Origin: Syntrophobacterales bacterium
GTDB taxonomy: Bacteria; Desulfobacterota; Syntrophia; Syntrophales; UBA5619
Direction: 5' to 3'
Assembly (NCBI GenBank): GCA_019429105.1
Contig: JAHYJE010000022.1
Span: forward strand, 1-61,448
Length of the DNA: 61,448 bases
Shown here one piece after another: positions 1 to 9,727 of the stretch. Position 1 is the stretch's first letter; each line of letters opens with the position of its first letter. Below the pieces are notes generated by a model. The model ran no database searches. It saw only the letters and a program-made list of their open reading frames with translations, and had not been told where the DNA came from. A program made the translations under genes and the position numbers.

Positions 1-949
1 TCATAAACTCATAGGTTATCGGTCCCTTTGCTCCTTCGGAGACCATACGATGATACCAGAAGTAGTCGTTCGTTCCCTTGGCGATCTTCTCGAAGGTGAG
101 GGGTTTTTTCTCGGTTTCCGAAAGGATTTGTTTTGTCTTCTTTTCTCCACCGTATCGGTAAGACTTCTCCATGATCGCTGGGTCATGCAGCCAGCAGAGG
201 GTGTCACGGGGAAGAGCCACGATGTACGCCACTCCGGGAACCTTTTCCACAGCATGCAGAAACTCCGGGCTGTTCCCGTAAATCGAATCCGCCGCCACGT
301 ATCGAAAGGGAATCACTCCTGCGGCGACAATTTTCTCCAGCATCTCCACCGCCAACTGAGGCTTCGTCTTGAAAGAAACCTCGTCGGAAAGTCGGCACTT
401 CTTCCTGCGCTCGGCGTAATCATCGCCGAACCACTTCTCAGGGATAAACAGGCGGTTATCCAAAAAACAATACCCGTGGCGAGAGGCGTAGGCCGCATAA
501 ACGCCGACCTGGCTGTTCTCCACTTTTCCAACGCTGCCACAGTACTGCCGGGAAACCCCGACGGAATCATTCCCTTTTTTTACAAAGCCCGATTCGTCAA
601 AAAGAAGCACCCCCTCGGCATCCCCCAGATCTTCTGCTACCATGCCGTGGTACTTGGAAAGAATGAGCTCCTCTTCCCAGACGATATCACTCAAAAAGTG
701 TTGCATCGCCCGTACTTTGGCGCTCTCCACATTCAGGGCAATTGGCTCAATCGATTTCCTTTCCAGTTGGCTCATTTGGCCTGCCATGTAATGATAAAAG
801 TTCTCCCGCGGCTCCTCACGGGAAAAACAATCGGCAAACTGGGAGTGGAAGCCCTTAAATTCTTTCATAAAACCGCTTATATCCTCTTTATCGATCAACA
901 GTTTCGGTATGGGAAAGCTACCATCATAAACTCGATCTTCCGGAATCAT
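1..949 (-). CDS. IS701-family transposase, partial (runs off left edge)
   Basis: Reading the minus strand from ATG at 949 gives 316 open codons to the window edge, with no stop. The product has the features of a DDE transposase of the IS701 type: a first catalytic Asp in LLFDESGFVKKG (about residue 115) and a second in VAADSIYGN (about 200). The start is chosen because GGAGG at 956-960 sits six bases upstream. It would cut and paste its own element. The C-terminal part, including the third acidic residue, lies outside the window. The frame shows no stop or shift, so the element may be intact. The insertion interrupts the methylase gene that follows on the same strand. Family call from motifs only. 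Confidence 0.85.
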   Translation of the reverse strand, partial: MIPEDRVYDGSFPIPKLLIDKEDISGFMKEFKGFHSQFADCFSREEPRENFYHYMAGQMSQLERKSIEPIALNVESAKVRAMQHFLSDIVWEEELILSKYHGMVAEDLGDAEGVLLFDESGFVKKGNDSVGVSRQYCGSVGKVENSQVGVYAAYASRHGYCFLDNRLFIPEKWFGDDYAERRKKCRLSDEVSFKTKPQLAVEMLEKIVAAGVIPFRYVAADSIYGNSPEFLHAVEKVPGVAYIVALPRDTLCWLHDPAIMEKSYRYGGEKKTKQILSETEKKPLTFEKIAKGTNDYFWYHRMVSEGAKGPITYEFM

Positions 950-1020
950 GGCCCACCTCCTGTTCATGTTTTTGAAAAACAAGTAACAGAGTCAGGCATA
1001 TTTGTCAACTGTTTATTTAG
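1..1020 (-). mobile_element. IS701-like insertion element, partial
   Basis: The element comprises the transposase plus about 70 bases of leader between its start codon and the truncated methylase. Its inner end must lie near 1000-1025, because the methylase reading frame stops abruptly there. The other end, its terminal repeat and the target duplication are outside the window, so the exact boundary cannot be set. Confidence 0.6.
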
Positions 1021-3720
1021 TTATGTATCGTTGTAGGGATAAACCGCAAGAGGATCAGGCCCTGAGTTCTTCTGGGCCAAAAGTTTTTCAGGCGTTTCAT
1101 GAAGTTCGGGAAATGTTGGGCGACAGAATTTAGCTGGAGCACGATTTGTTCCCCATTCGATCCATACGTTGAGAACAGGAAGCCATCTTGCAAGATGCTT
1201 CCCTTCCACATATGCCTTGCAATGAATACAATCCTTTTGTAACGAAACAACATCTGCAGTGACAAATTCTCCTTTGGCGTCGTTTTCATCACTATTTGGA
1301 CGAAGTCCATAGCTAATGTAACAAATCTTATTTAGAGTAACCGTTTTAACCGTATAGTTTTCTTGTTCTATATCGTCCGGAAAAAACGCTCGAATTGATA
1401 GATTTTGCTGCTCATCAGTCGGCAGTTTCTTTATCTTCCCAAATTCAATCTCATGCACACATCGCTCAGGTTTGTTGGTTGTACCGTCCGTCTTCTGAAA
1501 GAAATAAACAATGTTATGTACTCCTGCATCGAACACCTTGATCTTGCTCAAGAAGTCCAAGCGCATCACGCGGCTGTTGCGCAGGAACCACTCCTGTGAT
1601 TTCTGGGCATATTTGGAATGGCAATAGGCATCGGAAACTATCATGGTGGTGACGCCGTTCGGCTTCAGAATTTTATACCCAAGCTCTATGAACGGAATGA
1701 AGAGATCCCATTTTTCCCACAGTGTTACATATTGCTTCGATTCGATAATTCGCTTCCGCTGGGCAAGATGTTCTTCTCCCGCATCCGCCCTTACATACGG
1801 CGGATTTCCTATTGAAATATCAAATCCATCTTCAACGCCAAACATCCATGCAGGGCTGAAAAACGGCGCCGCTTTGCTGTCATCAAAAGGGTTCCAGCCA
1901 GTGATTCGATTGGCAAACTCCGGGCTGATCAGCTTCTGTTTCACCAGATCAAGTGAAATCCTGAATATTTCATCCTGGACTTTCAGAAATTCCTGCTTCA
2001 ACTGTTGTTTACGATTATGGTTGTGCGTTGTATCAAAATAGCCATGCCTGATACGCTTCAACTCATTTATTTTATCATCAAACTCCTGAAGAAAAAGGAA
2101 ACCATACCGCTTTTCGCACTGCTCCTGTAATGTCTGGTAACCCAAGTCTATCAGTGAATCGGCGCACACAAACTTGAAATCCAGATTGGGGAGCGGCTGC
2201 ACCTTGTCCGGCTCTTCATCCACGATCAGCGACAGCCAGCAGCGCAGCCGTGAAAGCTCGATCGCCATCGGCTGAATGTCCACGCCGTAGATGCTATTTT
2301 CAATGGTTTTCAGCTTCAGGTCATAGAGGGACGCTTTGGGATTAAGCGCCTGTTTGAGCATGACGATCTTTTGCAGCATCCCCATGGGGAAGGCGCCGGA
2401 ACCGGCGGCAACGTCGATGGTCCTCAGGCTATTCAGCTTGTTTAGCAAATCTGATGGTTGTGATTTCAGATCGGTGGGCAGCTCGCCGGTGTGAACAAAG
2501 TCTGCACACCCACTCCCCAAATACGCGATCAGGCTTTCCTCAACCATATAATCCACGATCGGGCGGGGGGTGTAGAAAGAACCGGTCTGTTTGCGGGCCG
2601 ATGCGCCGGTTTGTGGATTCTGTTCGGCCAGCAGGTTTTCAAATATCCGCCCGAGCATCTCCGGGTCAATGGCTATTTCGGAATTTGCCGACGAGTTTTC
2701 ATCCACTGTGAAATTATAGCGCTCCAGGGTATCACCGAAGAATCCTGCAAACCAGTCATTGGGGATCAGCAGTTGAAAGTTACCCCGGCAATCATCAGTT
2801 TGTGGCTCGAACAGGCCGCCGTTCAGGAAACGCAACCCGGCAATACAGGCTGGCAGGCCTGCCTTACGGGCATTTTGCGGGGTGTTGAAAACATCGAAAA
2901 AGAGCGGTTCCAGAAGCTCGTGGTAGAAATTGGCGCAGGTTGTAACCGTGGCGCTGGAAAGGGCATCGCTCCCTACAATCCCCTTTTTCTTCAGAAACCA
3001 GCAGAATATGAGCCGACCCAGCAGGCGGACTGCAAACTGGGCGCGTTGTTCCGGTCTGGTCAGAATCCCCTTGCATTTGGAAAGCGCCGTTATCAGTGAA
3101 TCAAAGGCAACTTTGATGTCAAGGTAGAAGTTCTTGTTAACGATCGAGATATCAAAGGCTTGCCAGAGGGCCTTCCAAAGCAGGGAAGGCTCGCCGACAG
3201 CGAACATATCCCTCTGGGCAGGCATGGCGTTTTGTTTGGCAACCGTATCCAGGATGAAGTCGTAGGTCTTGTACCACTGCCCTGCCTCCAGCGTCAGAGT
3301 CTTGCAGACTGTCTTTTTACCTTCGCGGCCGGCCAGTACAACCTTAAGCATGGTTTGTGACGGATTGCCGAAAAACCAGACGGTGTAACGCTCGGCCTCC
3401 AAGCCGCCCACAAAACGGCGCGTAATCCGCTCTATCTGCGCTTTGGGGAGGCGGTCGTCACTTAGCCGGACAAAGAGAAAAAGCAGTTGGGATACAGTCC
3501 CTTTGGGCCAGCAGAGGGCACGGATGTCGTGCTGTTGAGCCAGGGTAGGATGATCTGCCACGATGCGGAGAAGTTCTCCGCCGAAAAGCTGTTGTTGCTG
3601 AGCGGTTGAAAGGGAGCTGTCCCATTTGACCGTCTCGGTCATGCCGAAAGTGCGGATCAGGGATTCGCACAATGTATTGTAGTCCAGTTTCGCGACCGGT
3701 TTGACGTACTGCCGTATCAT
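1021..3720 (-). CDS. Eco57I/PglX-like adenine-specific DNA methylase, C-terminally truncated by IS701
   Basis: 899 residues. It should transfer a methyl group from SAM to the N6 of adenine in a restriction or phage-defence system. The SAM-binding motif DVAAGSGAF is at about 436-444, an acidic ligand motif YGVDIQP at about 478, and the catalytic NPPY tetrad at 639-642 (ISIGNPPYVR). A TaqI-like target-recognition region begins after about 780 but ends suddenly at YPYNDT, next to the IS701 element. Relatives carry a further C-terminal recognition segment after a conserved VYDD-like stretch, so this gene has probably lost its end and its specificity. It starts four bases after the stop of the PLD-SNF2 helicase, so the two form an operon. 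The catalytic half is intact but activity is doubtful. Confidence 0.85.
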   Translation of the reverse strand: MIRQYVKPVAKLDYNTLCESLIRTFGMTETVKWDSSLSTAQQQQLFGGELLRIVADHPTLAQQHDIRALCWPKGTVSQLLFLFVRLSDDRLPKAQIERITRRFVGGLEAERYTVWFFGNPSQTMLKVVLAGREGKKTVCKTLTLEAGQWYKTYDFILDTVAKQNAMPAQRDMFAVGEPSLLWKALWQAFDISIVNKNFYLDIKVAFDSLITALSKCKGILTRPEQRAQFAVRLLGRLIFCWFLKKKGIVGSDALSSATVTTCANFYHELLEPLFFDVFNTPQNARKAGLPACIAGLRFLNGGLFEPQTDDCRGNFQLLIPNDWFAGFFGDTLERYNFTVDENSSANSEIAIDPEMLGRIFENLLAEQNPQTGASARKQTGSFYTPRPIVDYMVEESLIAYLGSGCADFVHTGELPTDLKSQPSDLLNKLNSLRTIDVAAGSGAFPMGMLQKIVMLKQALNPKASLYDLKLKTIENSIYGVDIQPMAIELSRLRCWLSLIVDEEPDKVQPLPNLDFKFVCADSLIDLGYQTLQEQCEKRYGFLFLQEFDDKINELKRIRHGYFDTTHNHNRKQQLKQEFLKVQDEIFRISLDLVKQKLISPEFANRITGWNPFDDSKAAPFFSPAWMFGVEDGFDISIGNPPYVRADAGEEHLAQRKRIIESKQYVTLWEKWDLFIPFIELGYKILKPNGVTTMIVSDAYCHSKYAQKSQEWFLRNSRVMRLDFLSKIKVFDAGVHNIVYFFQKTDGTTNKPERCVHEIEFGKIKKLPTDEQQNLSIRAFFPDDIEQENYTVKTVTLNKICYISYGLRPNSDENDAKGEFVTADVVSLQKDCIHCKAYVEGKHLARWLPVLNVWIEWGTNRAPAKFCRPTFPELHETPEKLLAQKNSGPDPLAVYPYNDT

Positions 3721-3724
3721 CAGG

Positions 3725-6700
3725 TTATCTCATTGTTGATTCAGCGGAATAATACCCGAACCATATAACCGGATCAGGCGCATTGTGCGGTTCGAGTTGC
3801 TTGACCAAGTGAACCGATTGTATAGCCAGCGAGTCCAGAAAATCAAGCGACACCCGGTTATCGTTTCGTCGCAAATAAGCCCGCAGACGGTTATCCACCG
3901 ACAGGTTGCGACCGGTGAGCAGACGTTGCATACGTCGTATGTTGTCTTGAGAGTAGCGTTCTGCATTCTCTGACAACAGGCGCAAAAGGTCGGTCTTTGC
4001 CTGTACGATGGGGTTTGCGCCGCCACCTTTTCTTACGCCCAAAAACTCTCCAAAGTCGCCGCCATCCATGGTTTCCTGAACTGATCTTTCAGACGCAAAA
4101 AGCTCCTCAGCCTGCCGGATCAAGGCCTGCTTTTCGGTAAAACCGATCCGTTCTGTCTGCCGTCGCCTATCAAAAGAGCGGATACGTCGTAAAGCTGTAA
4201 GCTGGTTGTCCGCACGGCCAATTTTTGCGCCATCGTGCGTCAGGTAATCAAACTCACCTTCACCGATATTGAACACCAGCAGCTTATCTTTCCCGGCTAC
4301 CGTCGGGATGCCGCACCATTTGTTGAAGTTCATGGAACGCAAGCGCTCCCGCTCCACGTCGGAAGCGCTACGCATAAAATCACGCAGATCATTCTCGAAC
4401 ACTTCATCAAAAGCCAAGTCGTTCCGCCGCTCCAGTTCTTCGGTGGCGCTTCGCTGCCTGTTTGTATCGCCGGAGTAAATATCTTCCATAAGTCCGAACT
4501 GGCGGTCACTGATCTGTTCACCAAGAACGCTGCTGTCTATCCCCACGCTGCCGCCAATGATCCGTATCTTCTCTTGAAGTTTCTTCATCAACCTCAGGAA
4601 CTTGTCAAGCTGGGCTTCGGGGCGGAAGTTTTTGATGAAAACCTCGTCAAAGGTTGAACCGAGGCGGCTGATTCTGCCGTTGCGCTGGATCATCTTGACT
4701 GGATTCCAGTGCAGGTCATAGTTGATAATAACGCCGCAATCCTGAAGGTTTTGCCCCTCGCTCAACACGTCGGTGGAGAAGAGCAGCTTCAATTCAGGTT
4801 TGTCATTGACCATGCCATTTATAACCATCTGCTGCTGGGCAACAGGAGAAAAACGGCGCACATACTCCTGTTTGTACTCTCCATTTCGGCTTTTCAGAAA
4901 TGCAATCTGTTCCCGATTGATACCGAGTTCAGTCAGGAATGCATCGCCAATCTGCTGTTTGAGGTAATCGATGGTGGTGGCAAAATAGGAGAAGATGAGA
5001 ACTTTGCTTCCCTTGAGCTCGCCGCGCAATAACTGTTTCAGGGTCTCCAGTTTACTGTCCTGTCTGATCTCTGCCAGTATTTCAAGAATCAGGGCGATAA
5101 TCTCTTTATCCTGCAGGATGAATGTCCTAACCCGATCTATCCAATAATCATCGTGACGGATGGAAGCGTAGGGCGTTTTTATTGGGTAGGCGGCGTCACG
5201 CGCCTGCTTCCGCAGTTCCCGGTCAGTGAAGTGCGCAACCTCTTCTTCGATAAGATCCATGATGTCGTCATCAGGCTGTTCATCATGGCGTGTCAACGCC
5301 TTCTGAATGATTTCCGGGCGTACAATGCGCGACTGATCGAAGAAGATGGTTTCAAAGGTTGCAAGATAGTCTGAGTAGCGCTCGATCCTTTGTCGGAAAG
5401 TATGGATAGATGAATCGAAAGACTTGAACATCGTGACCTTCATGACTCCAGTCAGGCTTCCACGGGCGCGTGCCTGAAGCTCTTCATCGGAAGTACGCTG
5501 CTTCTTTTCTGAAAGATAGCTATAGGGGATCAGTTTGAGACCATTGATGGCTCGATCGATAAAATGGAAGATCGACTCGAACTCGACCGCCTTTTTGCTC
5601 TGCCTTGCCGTTGCCTTAGCAAAATTGAAGAAGTCCAGAATTCCCTCTTGTTCCTGCCGCTCTTCATCAGTCTGGTCTCGTTCTTCGGTAAATGCCGCAT
5701 AGAGAGATGGATTTTCATCGGCAAGATTTGCAAGACGTTTGTATATGGTTTTCCTGATCTCCTTTCCGTCCAGCTCATAGAGGATGCTCTCAAGGCGCTC
5801 TTCCGGAAATTTAATCGGCTGGCCGTCGTTTATCGTCGCATCGGGGAAATCTTTCTTGACTTGGTGTTTGGTGCGTTTGACCATGATCTTATGCAGAATG
5901 GGATAAAGGTCAGCGAAAGTTTCATCCCTGCCGTTGGCGCTGAACTGACGCTGTATGTTGCCGAAGAACGACTCCAAGTCCTGAATGCCGAAGTGTGAGA
6001 AGAATTGTCCGTTGCCGCCTTTGGAAAGGATTATTTGGTTAGCCAAGTCTTTGATGCCATTGTTGACCGGGGTTGCGGTTAGCAGCAAAACACGGGGAAC
6101 AGCGCTACAGAAGTCAGGACTGGTGATGGTTTCCTGGAGGTTCTGAAATGACTGGCTGCCTTGGGTTTTCAGATTGTGGCTTTCATCAATTACCAAGAGG
6201 TCAATGGCGCTTGCTGCCTTGGATGCCTCTTTGCGTCGTTTAAGTTCATTACGGACACCTTCCAGGCTATGTTCGTTGCCGAATTCAGTAATGGAAAAGA
6301 CCGGAGCATTGACCGTGATCTCTTCAAGGTGTTGTTTCCAGTCGTCACGTAGTGAGGCGGGACAAACAACGACAACATTCTTGCGCTGAAAATAGCCATA
6401 CTCCTCAATAACCCGCCGCGCTATATAAGATTTTCCCAACCCAACGCTGTCGCCCACAAGGCACATTCCGATCTTGGGATTATCCAAACGTGATTTGACC
6501 TTGCGGTAACTCTCCTCCTGAAAAAGTGTCAGGTCCGTCCGGCTCTCAAATCGTTCCTCATGTTTCAGCGTTTCTTCAATTTCGATGTCGTCACCATATA
6601 TCTCATACAAGATGCGGATATACATCTCATATGGGGAATAGCTTATATCTCCAAATTTACTAAGTCCCAGCACCTCCAAGGTAAAGCGCTCATTCCAGTC

Positions 6701-7291
6701 AATGCTGGCCGGATCATTCCACATCTTTTCAAACCAACTAAAATGACTTGGGTTCTGACATTGGGCCGTAGGACGGAAGTTGACAATCCGGTGGTCATCC
6801 TCAACTGCGTTCAACTCGGTATTGCCCATGAGACCGGCGCGGGTGAAGTTGGAACTGCCTATAATTCCAATGGCATTTTCATTTTCGGCACCGACGATGT
6901 AGCACTTGGCATGAAGAAAATCGCCCTTGTAGAGTTTGACCTTGAGTGTACCCTTCTGTAGTGCCTCGATCATGAAGCTGACGACTTCACGATATTCTTG
7001 AGAGAAGGGAAGTTCTGAAAGATCAGCGTTGAGGTATTTTTCAGGGAAAGCGGAATCAAGCTGGCCGACGCGAATTTTCGGCTCTTCGCCAATCAAGAGG
7101 CGTATTTCATTGAACATCCGTTGAGATAAAAAGTCCTTGAGCGCTGGGAGTACTTCCCGCATGGCCGGAAGATCCCAATAACCAGTTGCAACAGAGAAAC
7201 GTTTGTACGTACCGGATTGCAGTAAATCGCTGAGAATTGTCTTCAGCAGAACGTTTTCAGTGGAATTGTCTATTATGGATGGAATAGCCAT
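3725..7291 (-). CDS. PLD-nuclease-like / SNF2 helicase fusion protein
   Basis: 1188 residues. The N-terminal ~170 residues form a single phospholipase-D-type domain with HAK at 127-129 and GSSNFTRAG from 145, the half-HKD signature of PLD nucleases. A superfamily 2 SNF2-type motor follows: Walker A GDSVGLGKS at 280-288, DESH at 369-372, LLLTATPVNN (motif III), and later SEGQNLQ and QRNGRISRLGS (motifs V and VI). The architecture suggests an ATP-driven DNA translocase with a nuclease-like module. It sits directly upstream of an adenine methylase, so a restriction-like or phage-defence role is likely. That role is inferred from context. The frame is complete. AGGAG lies about 13 bases before the ATG, which is a long spacing. 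It is not a canonical type I or type III restriction subunit. Confidence 0.85.
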   Translation of the reverse strand: MAIPSIIDNSTENVLLKTILSDLLQSGTYKRFSVATGYWDLPAMREVLPALKDFLSQRMFNEIRLLIGEEPKIRVGQLDSAFPEKYLNADLSELPFSQEYREVVSFMIEALQKGTLKVKLYKGDFLHAKCYIVGAENENAIGIIGSSNFTRAGLMGNTELNAVEDDHRIVNFRPTAQCQNPSHFSWFEKMWNDPASIDWNERFTLEVLGLSKFGDISYSPYEMYIRILYEIYGDDIEIEETLKHEERFESRTDLTLFQEESYRKVKSRLDNPKIGMCLVGDSVGLGKSYIARRVIEEYGYFQRKNVVVVCPASLRDDWKQHLEEITVNAPVFSITEFGNEHSLEGVRNELKRRKEASKAASAIDLLVIDESHNLKTQGSQSFQNLQETITSPDFCSAVPRVLLLTATPVNNGIKDLANQIILSKGGNGQFFSHFGIQDLESFFGNIQRQFSANGRDETFADLYPILHKIMVKRTKHQVKKDFPDATINDGQPIKFPEERLESILYELDGKEIRKTIYKRLANLADENPSLYAAFTEERDQTDEERQEQEGILDFFNFAKATARQSKKAVEFESIFHFIDRAINGLKLIPYSYLSEKKQRTSDEELQARARGSLTGVMKVTMFKSFDSSIHTFRQRIERYSDYLATFETIFFDQSRIVRPEIIQKALTRHDEQPDDDIMDLIEEEVAHFTDRELRKQARDAAYPIKTPYASIRHDDYWIDRVRTFILQDKEIIALILEILAEIRQDSKLETLKQLLRGELKGSKVLIFSYFATTIDYLKQQIGDAFLTELGINREQIAFLKSRNGEYKQEYVRRFSPVAQQQMVINGMVNDKPELKLLFSTDVLSEGQNLQDCGVIINYDLHWNPVKMIQRNGRISRLGSTFDEVFIKNFRPEAQLDKFLRLMKKLQEKIRIIGGSVGIDSSVLGEQISDRQFGLMEDIYSGDTNRQRSATEELERRNDLAFDEVFENDLRDFMRSASDVERERLRSMNFNKWCGIPTVAGKDKLLVFNIGEGEFDYLTHDGAKIGRADNQLTALRRIRSFDRRRQTERIGFTEKQALIRQAEELFASERSVQETMDGGDFGEFLGVRKGGGANPIVQAKTDLLRLLSENAERYSQDNIRRMQRLLTGRNLSVDNRLRAYLRRNDNRVSLDFLDSLAIQSVHLVKQLEPHNAPDPVIWFGYYSAESTMR

Positions 7292-7623
7292 GTTTTAATT
7301 CAACTCCTATTGTTAAGCGGTATTGCATACTATTCAAAATACGTCAAACAATGACTGCATGAGCATAAACAATCTGATTCTATACGAAGGTAAAATAGGC
7401 CCTCAAAGCATCACACTTTTCAAACGGAAGTCATTGAATTATATGTTTGGTTTAAATCGTCGGCTTGTATTTGAAGTCTTGCAGTCCCGCTTAATCCAGC
7501 TTGTCCACACTTTCAGGAAGTTGTCCTTACTTCAACGCTCCGGCCTGCTCCATGAAAAAACAATCTCCGCTAAAAAATTAAGCATGTAGATGAATAATCT
7601 CTATTTCCGCTGGTTCTTCATAT
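7292..7623. other. Gene-free stretch upstream of the helicase operon
   Basis: About 330 bases, more AT-rich than its neighbours. I see no convincing gene, RNA or terminator. The minus-strand promoter of the helicase-methylase operon must lie in its left part; a TTGACG is present about 40 bases upstream of the helicase ATG, but no good -10 partner could be fixed. Confidence 0.4.
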
Positions 7624-7761
7624 CTATCGTCTGGACTTCCAGTAGTCCGGGTGCCGATGAAGATGCATGACCGCAAGGATGTAGATGCGATCGGACTCAA
7701 TGCTGTATAGAACACCGTATGGAAAGCGATTGGTTATCACAACCAGGAAGCAAGCATTTTT
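7624..7761 (-). pseudogene. RelE/ParE-family toxin, C-terminal fragment
   Basis: An open stretch of 45 codons bounded upstream by TGA. Its translation ends in NRFPYGVLYSIESDRIYILA followed by VMHLHRHPDYWKSRR and TAG, the classic C-terminal half of a RelE/ParE toxin. The N-terminal half and the partner antitoxin are not recognisable in the following 270 bases. It is therefore a relic of a toxin-antitoxin locus rather than an active gene. Confidence 0.7.
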
Positions 7762-8027
7762 TCAAGGTTGATATTTTATTGACACCCAGATCAGTTCATC
7801 GTCATGGCGGTGGACGGAGCATCATCCCACAGAAGCAAAGAGCTCAAGATTCCAAAGGTTTGACTTTGCCTTGCTGTTTTTTGCAGTCATCCAGACTGCG
7901 TATGAAACTACCCTCAACAGCCCACTGTCATTATATGGACAGTGTCCCCTTCATTTATGATTTCATTCATCCGCTCACCATAGGAAAGATATCCGGACAT
8001 ATTCACAACCACCCGGCAATCAACATT
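7762..8027. other. Non-coding stretch between the toxin relic and cimA
   Basis: No supported gene. A 28-codon minus-strand open frame starting MSGYLSYGERM lies around 7925-8010 but has only a weak ribosome site and no recognised family. It may be the degraded remainder of the toxin-antitoxin locus. Confidence 0.3.
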
Positions 8028-9653
8028 TCACGCCAGCTTCTGGCTTTTACGAGCTTTTTTGCTGGTCGGATTATGTTTGTTCAGCTTGTCCTTGCTCAAT
8101 TTGTATTGGATGCTGTCCACCAGGGCATGCCAACTGGCATCGATTACATTGGTTGAGACGCCGATCGTGCTCCAGAGATCATGGCCATCACGGGAATCCA
8201 GCAAAACCCTTACCTTGGCGCCGGTGCCTTCGCTGCTCTCGATAATCCTTACCTTGAAATCCACCAGATGCATCTCGGCAATCTGAGGGTAAAATTTTGT
8301 CAATGCCTTCCTTAAGGCGTGGTCGAGGGCGTTGATGGGGCCGTTGCCTTCCGCCGCCGTCAGCTCTTCTTCAGCGCCGACCGTTATCTTGACGGTGGCG
8401 TGACACTGGGAGGGCGCCTCCTTCGTCTTGGAGTTGATGACCTGAAAACTTTCGAGCGCAAAGGGCGCCTTGAATTCCCCGGTTGCCTTTTTTATCAGCA
8501 GCGAAAGCGATCCTTCGGCTGCATCAAACCGATATCCCTCATCTTCCATCCTTTTTACTTCCGTCACGATCCTCCGACTCGTCAGCTCGTCGGTTCCCAG
8601 ATCGATGCCCATCTCCCGCGCCTTGTATTCGATATTGCTTTTTCCGGCCAGATCGGAAACCAGAACTCGCTGATGGTTGCCTACCAGCTCCGGCTTGATG
8701 TGCTCATAGGCGCTGGCATTTTTCACGACAGCGCTCACGTGGACACCCCCCTTGTGGGCGAAGGCGCTGCGCCCGACGTAGGGGCTGTAAGGAACGGGAG
8801 GGATATTTGCCAAGTCGCTGACATAATGGGCCAACTTGGACAATTGGCGAAGCTGCTCCTCCGTCATGCACTGTTTGCCCATTTTGAGCTGCAAGTTGGA
8901 AATAATGGTAATCAGGTTTGCGTTGCCGCACCGTTCGCCGAAACCGTTCACCGTTCCCTGCACCATCCTTACGCCGCATAAAACTGCAGCCAGCGAATTG
9001 GCTACAGCCACGCCGCTGTCGTTATGGGCATGAATGCCCAGCCGCTCCGAAGGAATCACTTCGCCCACAGAGTGAATTATTTCCGTTATTTCCTGGGGCA
9101 TGGCGCCGCCATTGGTGTCGCACAGAACGATCATGTCAGCGCCCGCTGCGGCAGCCGCCTCGATAACCTGCAAGGCGTACCGGGGATTATTTTTATAGCC
9201 GTCGAAGAAATGCTCGGCGTCGAAAATCGTTTCCTTTCCCACGGATTTAAGAAAAATGATGGAGTCGCGGACCATGGCAATGTTTTCCGCAAGGGATGTC
9301 TGCAAAATCTCCTTCACATGCAGATCCCATGACTTGCCGAAAATCGTTACCGTGGGCGTTGCTGCGGCCAGAAGCGCCTGCAGATTGGGGCAATCTTCCG
9401 GTTTGCTGGCAGGTTTGCGCGTACTGCCGAAGGCGACAAGCCTGGTCTGCTTGAATTCAACCCCTTTTGCCAGTTCAAAAAAACGCATGTCCTTCGGATT
9501 TGAGCCGGGCCAACCCCCTTCGATATAGTGAAAGCCATTAGCGTCCAGACGTTGGGCAATGCGCAATTTTTCTTCGGCCGTGAAGTTGATCTGCTCTCCC
9601 TGGGTTCCATCCCTCAATGTTGTATCGTAGAGCAACATTTCTGCTGTTGCCAT
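8028..9653 (-). CDS. cimA: (R)-citramalate synthase
   Basis: 541 residues, the usual length for the CimA branch (TIGR00977 type) of the isopropylmalate synthase family. It condenses pyruvate and acetyl-CoA to citramalate, the first step of the threonine-independent isoleucine pathway. The N-terminal HMGL-like TIM barrel shows DTTLRDGTQGEQINFT (metal and substrate loop, residues 10-25), an HAHNDSG metal-binding motif near 210, and NGFGERCGNAN. The C-terminal ~130 residues form the LeuA-type dimerisation/allosteric domain, where isoleucine feedback would act. GGGGGAGG at 9663-9670 supports the ATG. The gene stands alone behind a long leader with an attenuator, so transcription is probably controlled by isoleucyl-tRNA supply. 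Confidence 0.93.
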   Translation of the reverse strand: MATAEMLLYDTTLRDGTQGEQINFTAEEKLRIAQRLDANGFHYIEGGWPGSNPKDMRFFELAKGVEFKQTRLVAFGSTRKPASKPEDCPNLQALLAAATPTVTIFGKSWDLHVKEILQTSLAENIAMVRDSIIFLKSVGKETIFDAEHFFDGYKNNPRYALQVIEAAAAAGADMIVLCDTNGGAMPQEITEIIHSVGEVIPSERLGIHAHNDSGVAVANSLAAVLCGVRMVQGTVNGFGERCGNANLITIISNLQLKMGKQCMTEEQLRQLSKLAHYVSDLANIPPVPYSPYVGRSAFAHKGGVHVSAVVKNASAYEHIKPELVGNHQRVLVSDLAGKSNIEYKAREMGIDLGTDELTSRRIVTEVKRMEDEGYRFDAAEGSLSLLIKKATGEFKAPFALESFQVINSKTKEAPSQCHATVKITVGAEEELTAAEGNGPINALDHALRKALTKFYPQIAEMHLVDFKVRIIESSEGTGAKVRVLLDSRDGHDLWSTIGVSTNVIDASWHALVDSIQYKLSKDKLNKHNPTSKKARKSQKLA

Positions 9654-9689
9654 GACTGTTTGCCTCCCCCTTTGAGAAAATCCCCGGAT

Positions 9690-9727
9690 AAAAAAATCCG
9701 TTACCAGCCCGAGGCCTGATAACGGAT
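9690..9727 (-). terminator. Attenuator terminator in the cimA leader
   Basis: On the minus strand ATCCGTTA pairs with TAACGGAT, the stem continues through TCAG/CTGG (one G-U) and GCC/GGC with a TCG loop, and a run of seven T follows (9690-9696). It lies 37 bases upstream of the cimA start, so it must be read through for expression. Confidence 0.85.

Noticed and set aside
50-1036. 328-codon plus-strand open frame at the left edge
   Set aside because: It is antisense to the IS701 transposase, which has motifs and a ribosome site; the plus frame has neither.
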